Below, piece by piece: positions 6,247-13,380 of a stretch of 13,380 nt of DNA. Position 1 is the first letter of the stretch. Each line of letters opens with the position of its first letter. Source of the stretch: a bacterium (lineage in GTDB: Bacteria > Blakebacterota > Blakebacteria > Blakebacterales > Blakebacteraceae); the NCBI GenBank assembly GCA_025774615.1, contig JALGVQ010000077.1, forward strand, positions 1 through 13,380, in the 5' to 3' direction. The translations under genes and the position numbers were made by a program. The notes under the pieces are model-generated. The model was not told where the DNA came from and made no database searches. It saw only the letters and a list, made by a program, of their open reading frames with translations.

Positions 6247-8475
6247 ATGATCGGGGAAAAGGATCAACCTGCAGCCATCACGGTTTTGACCGTGCTTCTG
6301 CTGGCAATCAGCCTGAGTACCGGTGTGTCTGCGCAGGCCACGAACAGTTCGGGGAACGGGCTTACCAACGGCGTGAACGAACGCTTCAGAAACGCGGGGA
6401 TGCTCGTGCTCGCCGGCAGGGGAACGCCGGTCATCGATGGGGTGCTCTCGATAGATGAGTGGGATATGGCCACTCCGTACTCCGGTTTCACCCAGTTCCA
6501 GCCCGATCCCGACAAGCCGGCGTCCCAGAAGACGACCGCCTGGATCCTCTACGATGAGAACAACCTCTATGTGGCATTCGCCTGCGAACAGCCGGACCCT
6601 GAGATCCAGGCCTATATAACCCGCCGTGACCACATGGAGGGTAATGCCGATTTCGTGGCCATCCTGGTCGATCCCTTCCTGAGCTGGAAGGAAGCCTATC
6701 TCTTCATGGTGAATCCCGCCGGGATACAGAGCGAGACGATGGTAGGGACCGAGGGTGGCGGTGATGGCAACTGGGATACTCTGTGGAGGGCGCAGGCTTC
6801 GGTGAGTGAGTCCGGGTGGTCGGCAGAGATGGCGATCCCCTGGAATAGCCTGAGGTTCACACGCGCGGACAAACAGACATGGGGCATCAACCTTGTCCGC
6901 TCGATTGGCGGGAAGAGTGAGATGTCGGTCTACGCGCCGCTCGACATCGGCGGGAACAATATCATAGCCAGCAACGCCACATTCAGCGGTGTCGAAGGAG
7001 TGAGTCCCGGACGCAGCATCTGGTTCAATCCCTACGCGACAGCCAGGGCTGCCCGGGAGGGAGCCGTGGGAGGCGGAACCGACTGGGCCAGACAGTCAGG
7101 TCTGAACTACATGGGCGCCGACCTGCGCCTCGGGCTTGCGAGCAATCTCATCCTCGACATGACGGTGAATCCCGATTTCGGCCACATCGAGGCGGATCAG
7201 GAAAAGATCAATCTGACTCCGTATGAGCTCTTCTTCGAGGAGAAACGCCCCTTCTTCCTTGAGGGTCAGCGCATCTTCGATATGCCGATCGACCTCTTCT
7301 ACTCCCGAAGGATCTATAACCCGATCGGCGGTGCGAAGCTTACGGGGCAGGTTGGTTCGACCCAGATCGGGTTGGTCACCGCCTATAACGAACCACTCGG
7401 ATCGAACGATCCATTCCCCTACACCATGCAGTCGGCTCTGCGGCTGAAACAGAACATAGGGACCTCCTATATCGGGGCGATGGTGACAAGCCAGGAAATG
7501 CCGGCTCAGTCGAGGACCGATGATGAGAGCGGCTATTATCGCAACATCGGTATCGACTTCGACTTCAAGCCCTCCGACCGGATATCGGTCATGGGACAGG
7601 TCGCGACCTTCTCCGAATCAGAAGTGGGCAGGCGGAACGGCGCCTGGGTGCTGGCAGCCGCCTACACAAGCCGGAGCCTGATCTCCACCATCTCGTTCGT
7701 TGATATCCAGAGGGATTTCGATGCGAGGCTCGGATTCGTGCCTAGAAGGAACCAACTGCTTATCGAACCCTTCATCGGATACCGGCATGAAGCTGACTGG
7801 GGCAAGATCAAGTGGGTGACGCCCAATTGCCGGGTACTGCGATTCCAGAACAGCACCACCGGTGAACTGGTGGAGCAGCGGATCGGTCCCGGAGTGAGTG
7901 TCCAGATGCGGAACAACTCGAGCATCAACTTCGATGTCTGGATCTGGGATGTCCGACGGAACGGTATCACCTATCCGGGGACCAATTATACCGTCTCCTG
8001 GAACGCGAACCAGTCAGGTGCATTGAACGGCTACGCGGGGTTCGATGTCGGTGACGGATTCGACTACGGGGACGAACAGGTCGTGACCGACTATGCGGGA
8101 TGGACCGGTGTGACCTGGCGTCCCGGGATGCGCGCGTCCGTTTCGGTGAGTGGTCAGTACATACAGCGGAACATGGTCGATGGCGGTGGTGTGATCGGCG
8201 ACTACGTCATCGGGTCGGTTCGGGGGAACTACCAGTTCACCCGCGAACTGTTCGGACGGATCTACCTGCAGCAGCGGCTCGATCATACGGGACAGGATGC
8301 TGGTGCCGGATCGAAATCCCGGCGGATGCTCATGAATGTTCTCCTCGGCTACGAAGTCGGCCCGGGGAGTGTGATATACGTGGCTTACAACCACTACGAC
8401 CTGGGAACCATTCCGGGCGTGGGAGAACCCGATCGGGTTCTCTTCCTGAAGGTGGCGCGGCTCTTCGCGTTCTGA
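6247..8475 (+). CDS. CBM9-like / DUF5916 outer-membrane beta-barrel protein
   Basis: An exported protein of 742 residues. The signal peptide spans about 1-29 with a hydrophobic core (11-22) and a V-S-A cleavage site before Gln30. Residues of roughly 50-230 form a CBM9-like beta-sandwich (GTPVIDGVLSIDEWD, then NNLYVAF, ESGWSAEMAIPW). The DUF5916 signature follows: NPDFG at 308-312 and FFEEKRPFFLEG at 329-340. The rest, to residue 742, is rich in alternating beta-strands and ends Arg-Leu-Phe-Ala-Phe, the C-terminal aromatic signal used for barrel insertion by the BAM machinery. The family is common in Bacteroidota, Gemmatimonadota and related phyla, and its function is not established; glycan or other ligand binding at the surface is only an inference from the CBM9-like part. 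The ATG at 6247 is preferred because it begins the signal peptide and lies downstream of the sigma-54 promoter; TTG 6151 is the alternative. Hairpins follow the gene. Confidence 0.9.
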   Translation: MIGEKDQPAAITVLTVLLLAISLSTGVSAQATNSSGNGLTNGVNERFRNAGMLVLAGRGTPVIDGVLSIDEWDMATPYSGFTQFQPDPDKPASQKTTAWILYDENNLYVAFACEQPDPEIQAYITRRDHMEGNADFVAILVDPFLSWKEAYLFMVNPAGIQSETMVGTEGGGDGNWDTLWRAQASVSESGWSAEMAIPWNSLRFTRADKQTWGINLVRSIGGKSEMSVYAPLDIGGNNIIASNATFSGVEGVSPGRSIWFNPYATARAAREGAVGGGTDWARQSGLNYMGADLRLGLASNLILDMTVNPDFGHIEADQEKINLTPYELFFEEKRPFFLEGQRIFDMPIDLFYSRRIYNPIGGAKLTGQVGSTQIGLVTAYNEPLGSNDPFPYTMQSALRLKQNIGTSYIGAMVTSQEMPAQSRTDDESGYYRNIGIDFDFKPSDRISVMGQVATFSESEVGRRNGAWVLAAAYTSRSLISTISFVDIQRDFDARLGFVPRRNQLLIEPFIGYRHEADWGKIKWVTPNCRVLRFQNSTTGELVEQRIGPGVSVQMRNNSSINFDVWIWDVRRNGITYPGTNYTVSWNANQSGALNGYAGFDVGDGFDYGDEQVVTDYAGWTGVTWRPGMRASVSVSGQYIQRNMVDGGGVIGDYVIGSVRGNYQFTRELFGRIYLQQRLDHTGQDAGAGSKSRRMLMNVLLGYEVGPGSVIYVAYNHYDLGTIPGVGEPDRVLFLKVARLFAF

Positions 8476-8499
8476 CCTCCAGGCTGGTTGCACGAGTGC

Positions 8500-8528
8500 C
8501 CGGCTCTGTCACCCCACAGCAGAGCCGG
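8500..8528. repeat. Inverted repeat: 9-bp perfect stem, 11-nt loop
   Basis: CCGGCTCTG at 8500-8508 pairs exactly with CAGAGCCGG at 8520-8528. It lies 25 bp after the DUF5916 stop. It has no T-tract on either side, so it is not a classical intrinsic terminator. It may stabilise the 3' end of the message or act together with the second hairpin. Confidence 0.75.
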
Positions 8529-8537
8529 ACTTGTCAC

Positions 8538-8575
8538 GGCCGGGACGTTGCCTCTACACTGGCGACGTCCCGGCC
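8538..8575 (+). terminator. Strong GC-rich hairpin, possible U-less terminator or mRNA 3'-end structure
   Basis: GGCCGGGACGTTGCC (8538-8552) pairs with GGCGACGTCCCGGCC (8561-8575): 15 pairs with a single G-T wobble and an 8-nt loop. It is the strongest hairpin I noticed in the window and lies between the DUF5916 stop and the racemase ATG at 8602. The absence of a following T-run makes Rho-independent termination uncertain. The structure could separate expression of the two genes, protect the upstream message, or modulate racemase translation 26 nt downstream. Confidence 0.55.
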
Positions 8576-8601
8576 CTCTGACTACAGGTGTGAATCCTCA
8601 G

Positions 8602-9294
8602 ATGAAAAAGATCGTCGGCATCATCGGTGGTATGGGTCCTGAGGCAACTGCCGATTTCTATATGCGACTGGTCAAGCGGACTCCTGCCGGACGGGACCAG
8701 GATCACCTTCATGTGATCATGGATGGGAACCCGGCCATCCCCGATCGGACGGAATCATATCTGAATGAGAGCACCGCCACGATGGATGCCGTCGTGGAAT
8801 CGGCCCTCCGGCTCGAACAGATGGGTGCGGAGTTGCTGACGATGCCGTGCAACAGTGCTCACATCTGGTACGACGGGATCATCTCTCAGCTCACCGTACC
8901 TCTGATCAACATGGTCGAAGAGGTGTTCGCAGCGATCAGGGAATCTGGTCTGCGGACAGTCGGTCTTCTGGGTACTGCAGGGGCCCTGCAATCGGGCCTG
9001 TATGAACGATATGCCGGTGATGTGAACCTGATGGTTCCGACCGATGATGAGCGTGAGCATATCCACAGGGCGATCTATGCAGTCAAGGCCGGAGCGCGAC
9101 CCGATGAGGGCACGGGAAAGAGGACCCTGCTTGAGATCATTACCGGTTACCGGGAGAGAGGGGCGGAGGGAGTCATCCTCGGCTGTACCGAGACCCCCCT
9201 TCTGGTCAGCCAGAAGGATATGCCCGAATTCCCGGTGTTCGATTCAACCGATATCCTGGTGGAAGCCACGTTTCAACAGGCGTTCGTCGAGTAA
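8602..9294 (+). CDS. Aspartate/glutamate racemase family protein
   Basis: A 230-residue cytoplasmic enzyme of the PLP-independent, two-cysteine racemase family. It begins with the characteristic GIIGGMGPEAT (6-16). The two catalytic cysteines are both present: Cys83 in MPCNSAH and Cys195 in GCTETPL. They act as the acid/base pair that removes and returns the alpha-proton. Family members interconvert L- and D-aspartate or L- and D-glutamate; some are amino-acid racemases of broad specificity, and residue inspection does not settle which. The frame is open for 38 codons upstream (to 8488), but that stretch covers the hairpins, and MKKIVGIIGG is the normal family N-terminus. AGGTG lies about 11 nt before the ATG, a slightly long spacing. 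The gene is on the same strand as the DUF5916 gene and convergent with the aminotransferase, 45 bp apart. D-amino acids for peptidoglycan or signalling are a plausible use. Confidence 0.9.
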   Translation: MKKIVGIIGGMGPEATADFYMRLVKRTPAGRDQDHLHVIMDGNPAIPDRTESYLNESTATMDAVVESALRLEQMGAELLTMPCNSAHIWYDGIISQLTVPLINMVEEVFAAIRESGLRTVGLLGTAGALQSGLYERYAGDVNLMVPTDDEREHIHRAIYAVKAGARPDEGTGKRTLLEIITGYRERGAEGVILGCTETPLLVSQKDMPEFPVFDSTDILVEATFQQAFVE

Positions 9295-9339
9295 TAATCT
9301 GTCGACCGGTCGATCCCCGTCAGCGGCTGATGAACCTGT

Positions 9340-10374
9340 TCAGAGCACCTCGATCCAGCTATAGGGATCTTCACGCTCTTCCCGGATGATCCCGTTCAGA
9401 CCGTTATAGAGCGCCATTGTCTTCTCACCGACCTCACCCCCGCAGAACTCCATCTTCCGGTCGCGGTGGGTCATGGAGAGGATAGGGGTGATCACTGCCG
9501 CGGTACCCGAGCAGAAAGCCTCGTCGGCCTCGAATATCTCCTCGATCGCGACCTGTCGCTCCTCGATGGTGTACCCGAATTCGGTAGCCGCCATCTCACA
9601 GATCGACTTTCTGGTGATACCCGGAAGTATCGAGCCGTCGAGTTCAGGCGTTGCGAGGACATCACCCTTGATGAGGAAGAAATTCGCGGCGCCCACCTCT
9701 TCCAGGTAACGCTGTTCCCTGGCGTCGGTGTAGACGATCTCCGAGTAACCTTCAGCCTTGGCCAGTGAACCGGGATACATCCCACCGGCGTAGTTCCCGA
9801 TCGCCTTGACCCCACCGGTGCCGTACTGGGCGGCGCGGTGAAAATCCTCGGTTATGAGCAGGTTGATGCCCGCCAGACCTTCCTTGAAGTAGGGACCGAC
9901 CGGTGAGACATAGATCAGAAAGGTGTACGAGGGCGCTGGCTTGACGCCGAGTACCGGACCTGAGCCGAACACCAGCGGACGCAGATAGAGGGCGCCTTTG
10001 TCGGCAGGGGGTACGTAGTCGATGTTATCGCGCACGATCATCCTGATTGCATCGAGGAAGAGGTCTTCCGGGACCTCCGGCATGCAGAGCCGGCGACAGC
10101 CCGAGTTGGTGCGCCTGGCGTTCTCATCCGGCCGGAAAAGGACCACATTGTCCTTCGCGGTCCGATAGGCCTTCATGCCTTCGAAGAGACCCTGACCGTA
10201 ATTGATCACACAGGCCGCTGGGGAGAGAGTGATGTCTCCGTAGGGAACCAGACCCTTCGATTCCCACGTCCCCCCTTCAAGGCATTCAGCGATATACATC
10301 GATCTGGTGGGTGTTATTGAAAAGGTGAGCTCATCCCAGTTGATCGCCACGGTGTCCTTCACATCGGTCTCCAT
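9340..10374 (-). CDS. ilvE: Branched-chain amino-acid aminotransferase (class IV PLP)
   Basis: Transfers the amino group between glutamate and the 2-oxo acids of leucine, isoleucine and valine. It is cytoplasmic, 344 residues, and of the BCAT group with an extended N-terminus. Seen: NYGQGLFEGMKAYR (58-71) with the residues around the phosphate and substrate pockets, RPDENARR (81-88), the PLP-binding Lys190 in GTGGVKAIGNYAG, LEEVGAANFF (224-233) carrying the acidic partner of the PLP ring nitrogen, LPGITRKS (250-257) and FCSGTAAVITPI (287-298). All family landmarks are intact. The frame extends 49 codons upstream to 10521 inside the Lon-family gene, but that part looks non-homologous. The ATG at 10374 has AGAGGG about 8 nt upstream. 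Only 25 bp separates it from the Lon-family stop, so the two are probably co-transcribed. No other ilv or leu gene is in the window. Confidence 0.92.
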   Translation of the reverse strand: METDVKDTVAINWDELTFSITPTRSMYIAECLEGGTWESKGLVPYGDITLSPAACVINYGQGLFEGMKAYRTAKDNVVLFRPDENARRTNSGCRRLCMPEVPEDLFLDAIRMIVRDNIDYVPPADKGALYLRPLVFGSGPVLGVKPAPSYTFLIYVSPVGPYFKEGLAGINLLITEDFHRAAQYGTGGVKAIGNYAGGMYPGSLAKAEGYSEIVYTDAREQRYLEEVGAANFFLIKGDVLATPELDGSILPGITRKSICEMAATEFGYTIEERQVAIEEIFEADEAFCSGTAAVITPILSMTHRDRKMEFCGGEVGEKTMALYNGLNGIIREEREDPYSWIEVL

Positions 10375-10399
10375 GATCAGCCCTCTCAGGTGATTGGTC

Positions 10400-12655
10400 T
10401 TACACGCCTGATTGCCTGCCGTTCCCGTCCCGGGAGCCGAATGCTTCCTGCATGCTCCGGGAGAGGGATTCAAGGTGCTTCGCCACGCGATAATTGATCG
10501 ATCCAACCGGCCAGGTGCCATCCTCCTGGAGCTCTCCAGCCTCTACACCAGTCAGGATCTCTATGCCCTGGTCAACGTGTTCGATCGGGTAGATGTGGAA
10601 CTGACCGGCCTTGACGGCCTCGATCACTTCATCCTTCAGTTGCAGGTGGCGCACGTTTGACGCGGGGATCATCGCGCCCTGGGTTCCGGTAAATCCCTTC
10701 AGTTTGCAGGTATGGAACCATCCCTCGATTTTCTGGTTCGCTCCTCCGATCGCCTGCACCTCTCCCAGCTGATTCACCGATCCGGTAACCGCGAGATCCT
10801 GTCTGAGCGGTATGCGCGCCAGGGCGGACAGGAGGCAGTAGAGCTCGGTCGAGGAAGCGGAATCTCCGTCGACACCGTTGTAGAGCTGCTCGAAGGTCAG
10901 GCTTGCCGAGAAGGAGAGTGGATTCTCACGGGCATACCGGGAAGAGAAGAACCCCTGCAGGATCATCACACCCTTGTTGTGGATGTTCCCGGCCATATCG
11001 GTGTCGCGATCGATCTGTATGATCCCTGCCCTGCCGGCAAAGACACGCGCGGTGAGCCGCGAGGGCTTCCCGAATTCGTAGTCACCGAGGCTCAGCACCG
11101 CCAACCCGTTGATCTGCCCCTCGACACTCCCTTCGGTGTCCACAAGCACGGTACCCTCGGTGATCATCTCCTGGAGTCGTTCCTCGACCCGATTGGAACG
11201 GTAGACCTTTTCCTCTATCGCCTTCAAAACATGGTCACTGGAAACAATCTCGGATTCGTCCTGCTGGGCCCAGTAATCGGCTTCGCGAAGGAGATCGGCG
11301 ATTTCCACGAACCTGGTTGAGAGTTTCTCCTGGTCGGCTACGATCCGGCCGCCGTACTCGACGATCCGTGCCATGGCTGTCCGGTGGAAGGGCAGAAGAT
11401 GCTCTTCCCGCGCGCGGGAGGCTATGAATCCGGCATAGGCCGCCACCGTACCCTCATCCTGTGCCACGGTGTGTCCGAAATCGGCCTTCACCTTGAAAAG
11501 CTTGCGGAAATCCTCTTCATGCTGGTACAGGAGCATGCCGAGCATCGGAGATCCGATCATGATCACTTTAACGTCGAGTGGGATCGGTTCCGGTTTCAGT
11601 CCCTGGGTCTGGATCACCCGGAACTGGTCGTTCAGGTCCTCGAGATGGATCTCATGGGTCCGGAGAGCGCGCTTAAGGGCGTCCCAGGCTGTCGGGTTCT
11701 TCAGGACATCGAGTGCTTCGACGACGAGATATCCACCGTTTGCCTGATGCAGGGCGCCAGCCTTGATCATCGTGTAGTCAGTGGTCATGGTGCCCATGGT
11801 GGCCCGGTATTCCATGCGCCCGATCAGGTTATAAAAGGAGGGATTCGCTTCCATGATGACCGGAGCGCCTTCCCGGTCGCAGTTGTCGACCAGGACATTC
11901 ACTGCATACCGGATCAGGGGGTCGTCCTCCCTGGGCATCTTCATGCCCGGGATGGGCATCTGCGGCTGCTGCTGATCCTCCTCCTCCTTGAAGTCGTCCA
12001 GATTCGTCAGGACATCCTCTTTCAGTTCGTCCAGGTAATCGATAACCGTCTTGTGGGCCTCAAAAGCCTCCTTCACCTCATCGATCGCATGTGAGACGGG
12101 CATTGCCGCGATAACCCGTTCCAGATCCCGCAGTTTGTATTTGGCGCTTTTCTCAAGATCCCTGATCTGCCGGGTGATATCCCGCATCACCTTCTGAAGG
12201 TCCTCCTGATTCTCCTCCAGCGTGGTACGATCCTCCTCGGATAGTTCCTCCCACTCCTGTGACGACATCGGTTTGCCATCTTTGACCGGAAGGGTCAGTA
12301 TCCCACCACCCGACTGCTCGATCGTGAATCCGCGTTTTTCCGCCTCTGCCTTGAATCCGTTAAAGAGCTCATCCCGTTTTTCTGTCAGGTCCTTGACCAG
12401 AGTTGCTCTCCGCTCCTCATGGACCGTTCCCTCAAAAGCCTTCGGGATCTCTTCCTTCAGTTCCTCGAGCAGATCCTGTACCGCCTTCTTGAATTCACAA
12501 CCCATGCCGGCAGGCAGCCGGAGGGCTCTCGGGGAGTCCGGTTGGGCGAAGTTGTGGACGTAACACCAGTCATCCGGCGTGGGGCGTTCGGCGGCAGTCT
12601 GATTTACCGCGATCTTGATGGAGGTCTTTCTTCCCGTCCCCGACTCGCCGGCCAC
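10400..12655 (-). CDS. Lon-like AAA+ protease (LonB/LonC/YcbZ group), main reading frame; 5' end lost by frameshift
   Basis: ATP-dependent serine-lysine protease frame of 751 codons. It opens with the Walker A motif GESGTGRKT (residues 3-11), continues with the family segment PDDWCYVHNF (27-36) and LRLPAGMG (45-52), and has a long charged helical/coiled-coil insert (about 54-230). Next comes the rest of the AAA module, with GGYLVVEALD (307-316) in the Walker B position, DVKVIMIGSP (361-370) and the helical lid. The Lon protease domain occupies roughly 500-700, with catalytic Ser599 in DGDSAS and Lys642 in GGANQK, both present. Homologues normally start about 60 residues earlier, and that missing part is encoded at 12655-12825 in another frame. 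The GTG at 12655 has no well-placed ribosome-binding site, so translation would depend on reinitiation at the overlapping TAG-GTG. Without the strand that precedes Walker A, ATP binding is doubtful. It is probably co-transcribed with the TPR gene upstream and ilvE downstream. Confidence 0.85.
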   Translation of the reverse strand: MAGESGTGRKTSIKIAVNQTAAERPTPDDWCYVHNFAQPDSPRALRLPAGMGCEFKKAVQDLLEELKEEIPKAFEGTVHEERRATLVKDLTEKRDELFNGFKAEAEKRGFTIEQSGGGILTLPVKDGKPMSSQEWEELSEEDRTTLEENQEDLQKVMRDITRQIRDLEKSAKYKLRDLERVIAAMPVSHAIDEVKEAFEAHKTVIDYLDELKEDVLTNLDDFKEEEDQQQPQMPIPGMKMPREDDPLIRYAVNVLVDNCDREGAPVIMEANPSFYNLIGRMEYRATMGTMTTDYTMIKAGALHQANGGYLVVEALDVLKNPTAWDALKRALRTHEIHLEDLNDQFRVIQTQGLKPEPIPLDVKVIMIGSPMLGMLLYQHEEDFRKLFKVKADFGHTVAQDEGTVAAYAGFIASRAREEHLLPFHRTAMARIVEYGGRIVADQEKLSTRFVEIADLLREADYWAQQDESEIVSSDHVLKAIEEKVYRSNRVEERLQEMITEGTVLVDTEGSVEGQINGLAVLSLGDYEFGKPSRLTARVFAGRAGIIQIDRDTDMAGNIHNKGVMILQGFFSSRYARENPLSFSASLTFEQLYNGVDGDSASSTELYCLLSALARIPLRQDLAVTGSVNQLGEVQAIGGANQKIEGWFHTCKLKGFTGTQGAMIPASNVRHLQLKDEVIEAVKAGQFHIYPIEHVDQGIEILTGVEAGELQEDGTWPVGSINYRVAKHLESLSRSMQEAFGSRDGNGRQSGV

Positions 12656-12825
12656 TAGCCGTCAGCAACGACTCCGAGAGCGAATTCGATCGATTTCGCC
12701 GCTCTCGGTTGCCCGATCATGACGATCTCGGATTCCATCTCGGCGGTACTGTCTGCGGGGAAGACCGCGGGATCACAGTGGGTACGCAGTCGGTCAGGTG
12801 TCAGGGCAACCGGCCGGTCTGGCAT
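12655..12825 (-). pseudogene. N-terminal fragment of the Lon-like protease, out of frame with the rest
   Basis: A 56-codon frame from ATG 12825 with AAGGA 7 nt upstream (12833-12837), ending at TAG 12657-12655. Its product includes LTPDRLRTHCDP (8-19) and the stretch IGQPRAAKSIEFALGVVADG (37-56). This matches the usual start of the Lon-like family, in which a Cys-Asp-Pro element and an I-(G/I)-Q-x-x-A-x-x-(A/S)-(I/L)-x-F segment precede the P-loop. Homologues then read Gly-Tyr-Asn-Leu-Phe-Val before the glycine-rich Walker A. Here the Gly is followed by TA and then by GTG of the next frame, which fits loss of 10 nt. The fragment and the 751-codon frame together make one gene of normal length (about 810 residues). 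It could be a pseudogene, a coupled two-part gene or a sequence error. Confidence 0.85.
12674..12708. repeat. Inverted repeat inside the Lon N-terminal fragment
   Basis: CCGAGAGCG at 12674-12682 pairs perfectly with CGCTCTCGG at 12700-12708, around a 17-nt interior that itself holds the small palindromes GAATTC and ATCGAT. It ends 17 bp from the frameshift junction. It lies in sequence coding for conserved residues, so it may be chance. Confidence 0.55.
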
Positions 12826-12832
12826 GCGAAGA

Positions 12833-12837
12833 TCCTT
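12833..12837 (-). promoter_or_regulatory. Ribosome-binding site of the Lon-like gene
   Basis: AAGGA on the minus strand, 7 nt before the ATG at 12825. It shows that the original start of the Lon-family gene is here and not at GTG 12655. Confidence 0.65.
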
Positions 12838-12866
12838 GCTGAGGTTTGAAACAGTAAAAGCCGCTC

Positions 12867-13380
12867 TTAATCGCCTCCACGCAACTCTGTGAGCATCCTC
12901 CGGGCACTCTCCTTCATTACCTCGCTCTCAGTCCAGATGATGGACTTTTCAAATGCCAGTCGGGCATTCGTTCTCTGGTTCCTCTTCATATAGGCGAACC
13001 CGAGATTGAAATGAGCTTCGGCATACCCGGGATTGATGCTGATTGCCCGTTCATACTGTTCGATAGCTCTACGGACGTAATTCTTGGAGAAGAGGGCGTT
13101 ACCCAGGAGGTAATACGCCTGCTCATTTCTCGGATGGGTGTCGATGTACCGGCGGTACGATCGATCAGCTTCATCGATGCGGTCCAGTTCGATGAGGGCA
13201 AGTCCCAGCTCGAAATATGCTTCAGTGTAATTGGGGTCGATGGAGATCGCTCTTCTCAGCACCGTTGCGCCCCGCTGGAACTGACCCCGGGCGACATAGA
13301 TCTTGCCCATGGCATGGGGGATCGAAGGATCGTCAGGGTTCATGATCGCGGCGATCTGCCAGAATGAGAGGGCCTGATTC
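12867..13380 (-). CDS. Tetratricopeptide-repeat protein, C-terminal part (gene continues beyond the window)
   Basis: The last 170 codons of a TPR protein. The frame is open to the window edge: codons upstream of the ATG at 13343 encode NQALSFWQIAAI, which completes the helix of a preceding repeat, so that ATG is internal. About four full or partial TPR units are visible. Examples are YFELGLALIELDRIDEA and YYLLGNALFSKNYVRRAIEQY, each followed by the helix-B pattern ending in (S)I(D/N)P, with the last unit HFNLGFAYMKRNQRTNAR. TPR arrays bind partner proteins or peptides, and nothing here tells the partner. It stops 41 bp before the Lon-like ATG on the same strand, which suggests one transcript. 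Whether the missing N-terminus has a signal peptide or other domain cannot be seen. Confidence 0.9.
   Translation of the reverse strand, partial: NQALSFWQIAAIMNPDDPSIPHAMGKIYVARGQFQRGATVLRRAISIDPNYTEAYFELGLALIELDRIDEADRSYRRYIDTHPRNEQAYYLLGNALFSKNYVRRAIEQYERAISINPGYAEAHFNLGFAYMKRNQRTNARLAFEKSIIWTESEVMKESARRMLTELRGGD

Noticed and set aside
8485-8500. Second sigma-54-like GG/GC pair before the racemase
   Set aside because: The GG and GC spacing is right, but most of the remaining consensus positions mismatch and it overlaps the first hairpin.
9295-9339. Possible bidirectional terminator between the racemase and the aminotransferase
   Set aside because: Only a 12-bp palindrome without a loop (TCGACCGGTCGA, 9302-9313) and a 4-bp stem are present, with no T-run. 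This is not enough to call a terminator.
10375-10521. 49-codon N-terminal extension of the branched-chain aminotransferase
   Set aside because: It lies within the Lon-family coding sequence and does not resemble the BCAT N-terminus. The ATG at 10374 has its own ribosome-binding site.

Overview
The window (about 57% G+C by eye) looks like chromosome of a Gram-negative bacterium. It encodes an outer-membrane beta-barrel protein ending in phenylalanine, a predicted lipoprotein, and a sigma-54 type promoter. A CBM9/DUF5916 barrel protein next to a Lon-like AAA+ protease and TPR proteins is a mix I associate with the FCB group and related candidate phyla (Gemmatimonadota, Krumholzibacteriota, Latescibacterota and similar). 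That placement is inference. I see no rRNA, tRNA, CRISPR array, insertion sequence or phage gene.

Layout. (1) 13-3500, minus strand: a PlsB-type glycerol-3-phosphate acyltransferase, an alpha/beta hydrolase and a lipoprotein serpin, in transcription order. (2) 3501-3662: a divergent intergenic region with back-to-back candidate promoters and a 7-bp tandem repeat. (3) 3663-4916, plus: an M20 metallopeptidase, which overlaps tail-to-tail with a minus-strand PAP2-type membrane phosphatase/transferase (4848-5846). (4) 5847-6246: a 400-bp divergent region with a near-consensus sigma-54 promoter that reads into the CBM9/DUF5916 outer-membrane protein (6247-8475). Two strong hairpins follow, then an aspartate/glutamate racemase (8602-9294). 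(5) 9340-13380, minus: a TPR protein entering from beyond the window, a Lon-like AAA+ protease and a branched-chain aminotransferase, spaced as one operon.

The most notable observation is that the Lon-family gene is broken. Its first 56 codons (12655-12825) have a good ribosome-binding site and match the family N-terminus. The frame then ends at a TAG that shares its G with the GTG opening the remaining 751 codons. The junction falls in the beta-strand just before the Walker A motif. It looks like a loss of about 10 nt, which removed the usual Tyr-Asn-Leu-Phe segment. This could be a recent pseudogene, a population variant or assembly error, or a translationally coupled split protein.

Functionally the genes are mixed: phospholipid synthesis or remodelling (PlsB, hydrolase, PAP2), amino-acid and peptide metabolism (M20 peptidase, racemase, aminotransferase), proteolysis and its control (Lon-like protease, serpin), and the cell surface (DUF5916 barrel, serpin). 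I do not see a defence or mobile system. The unusual content lies in the serpin, the broken Lon gene and the regulatory DNA.
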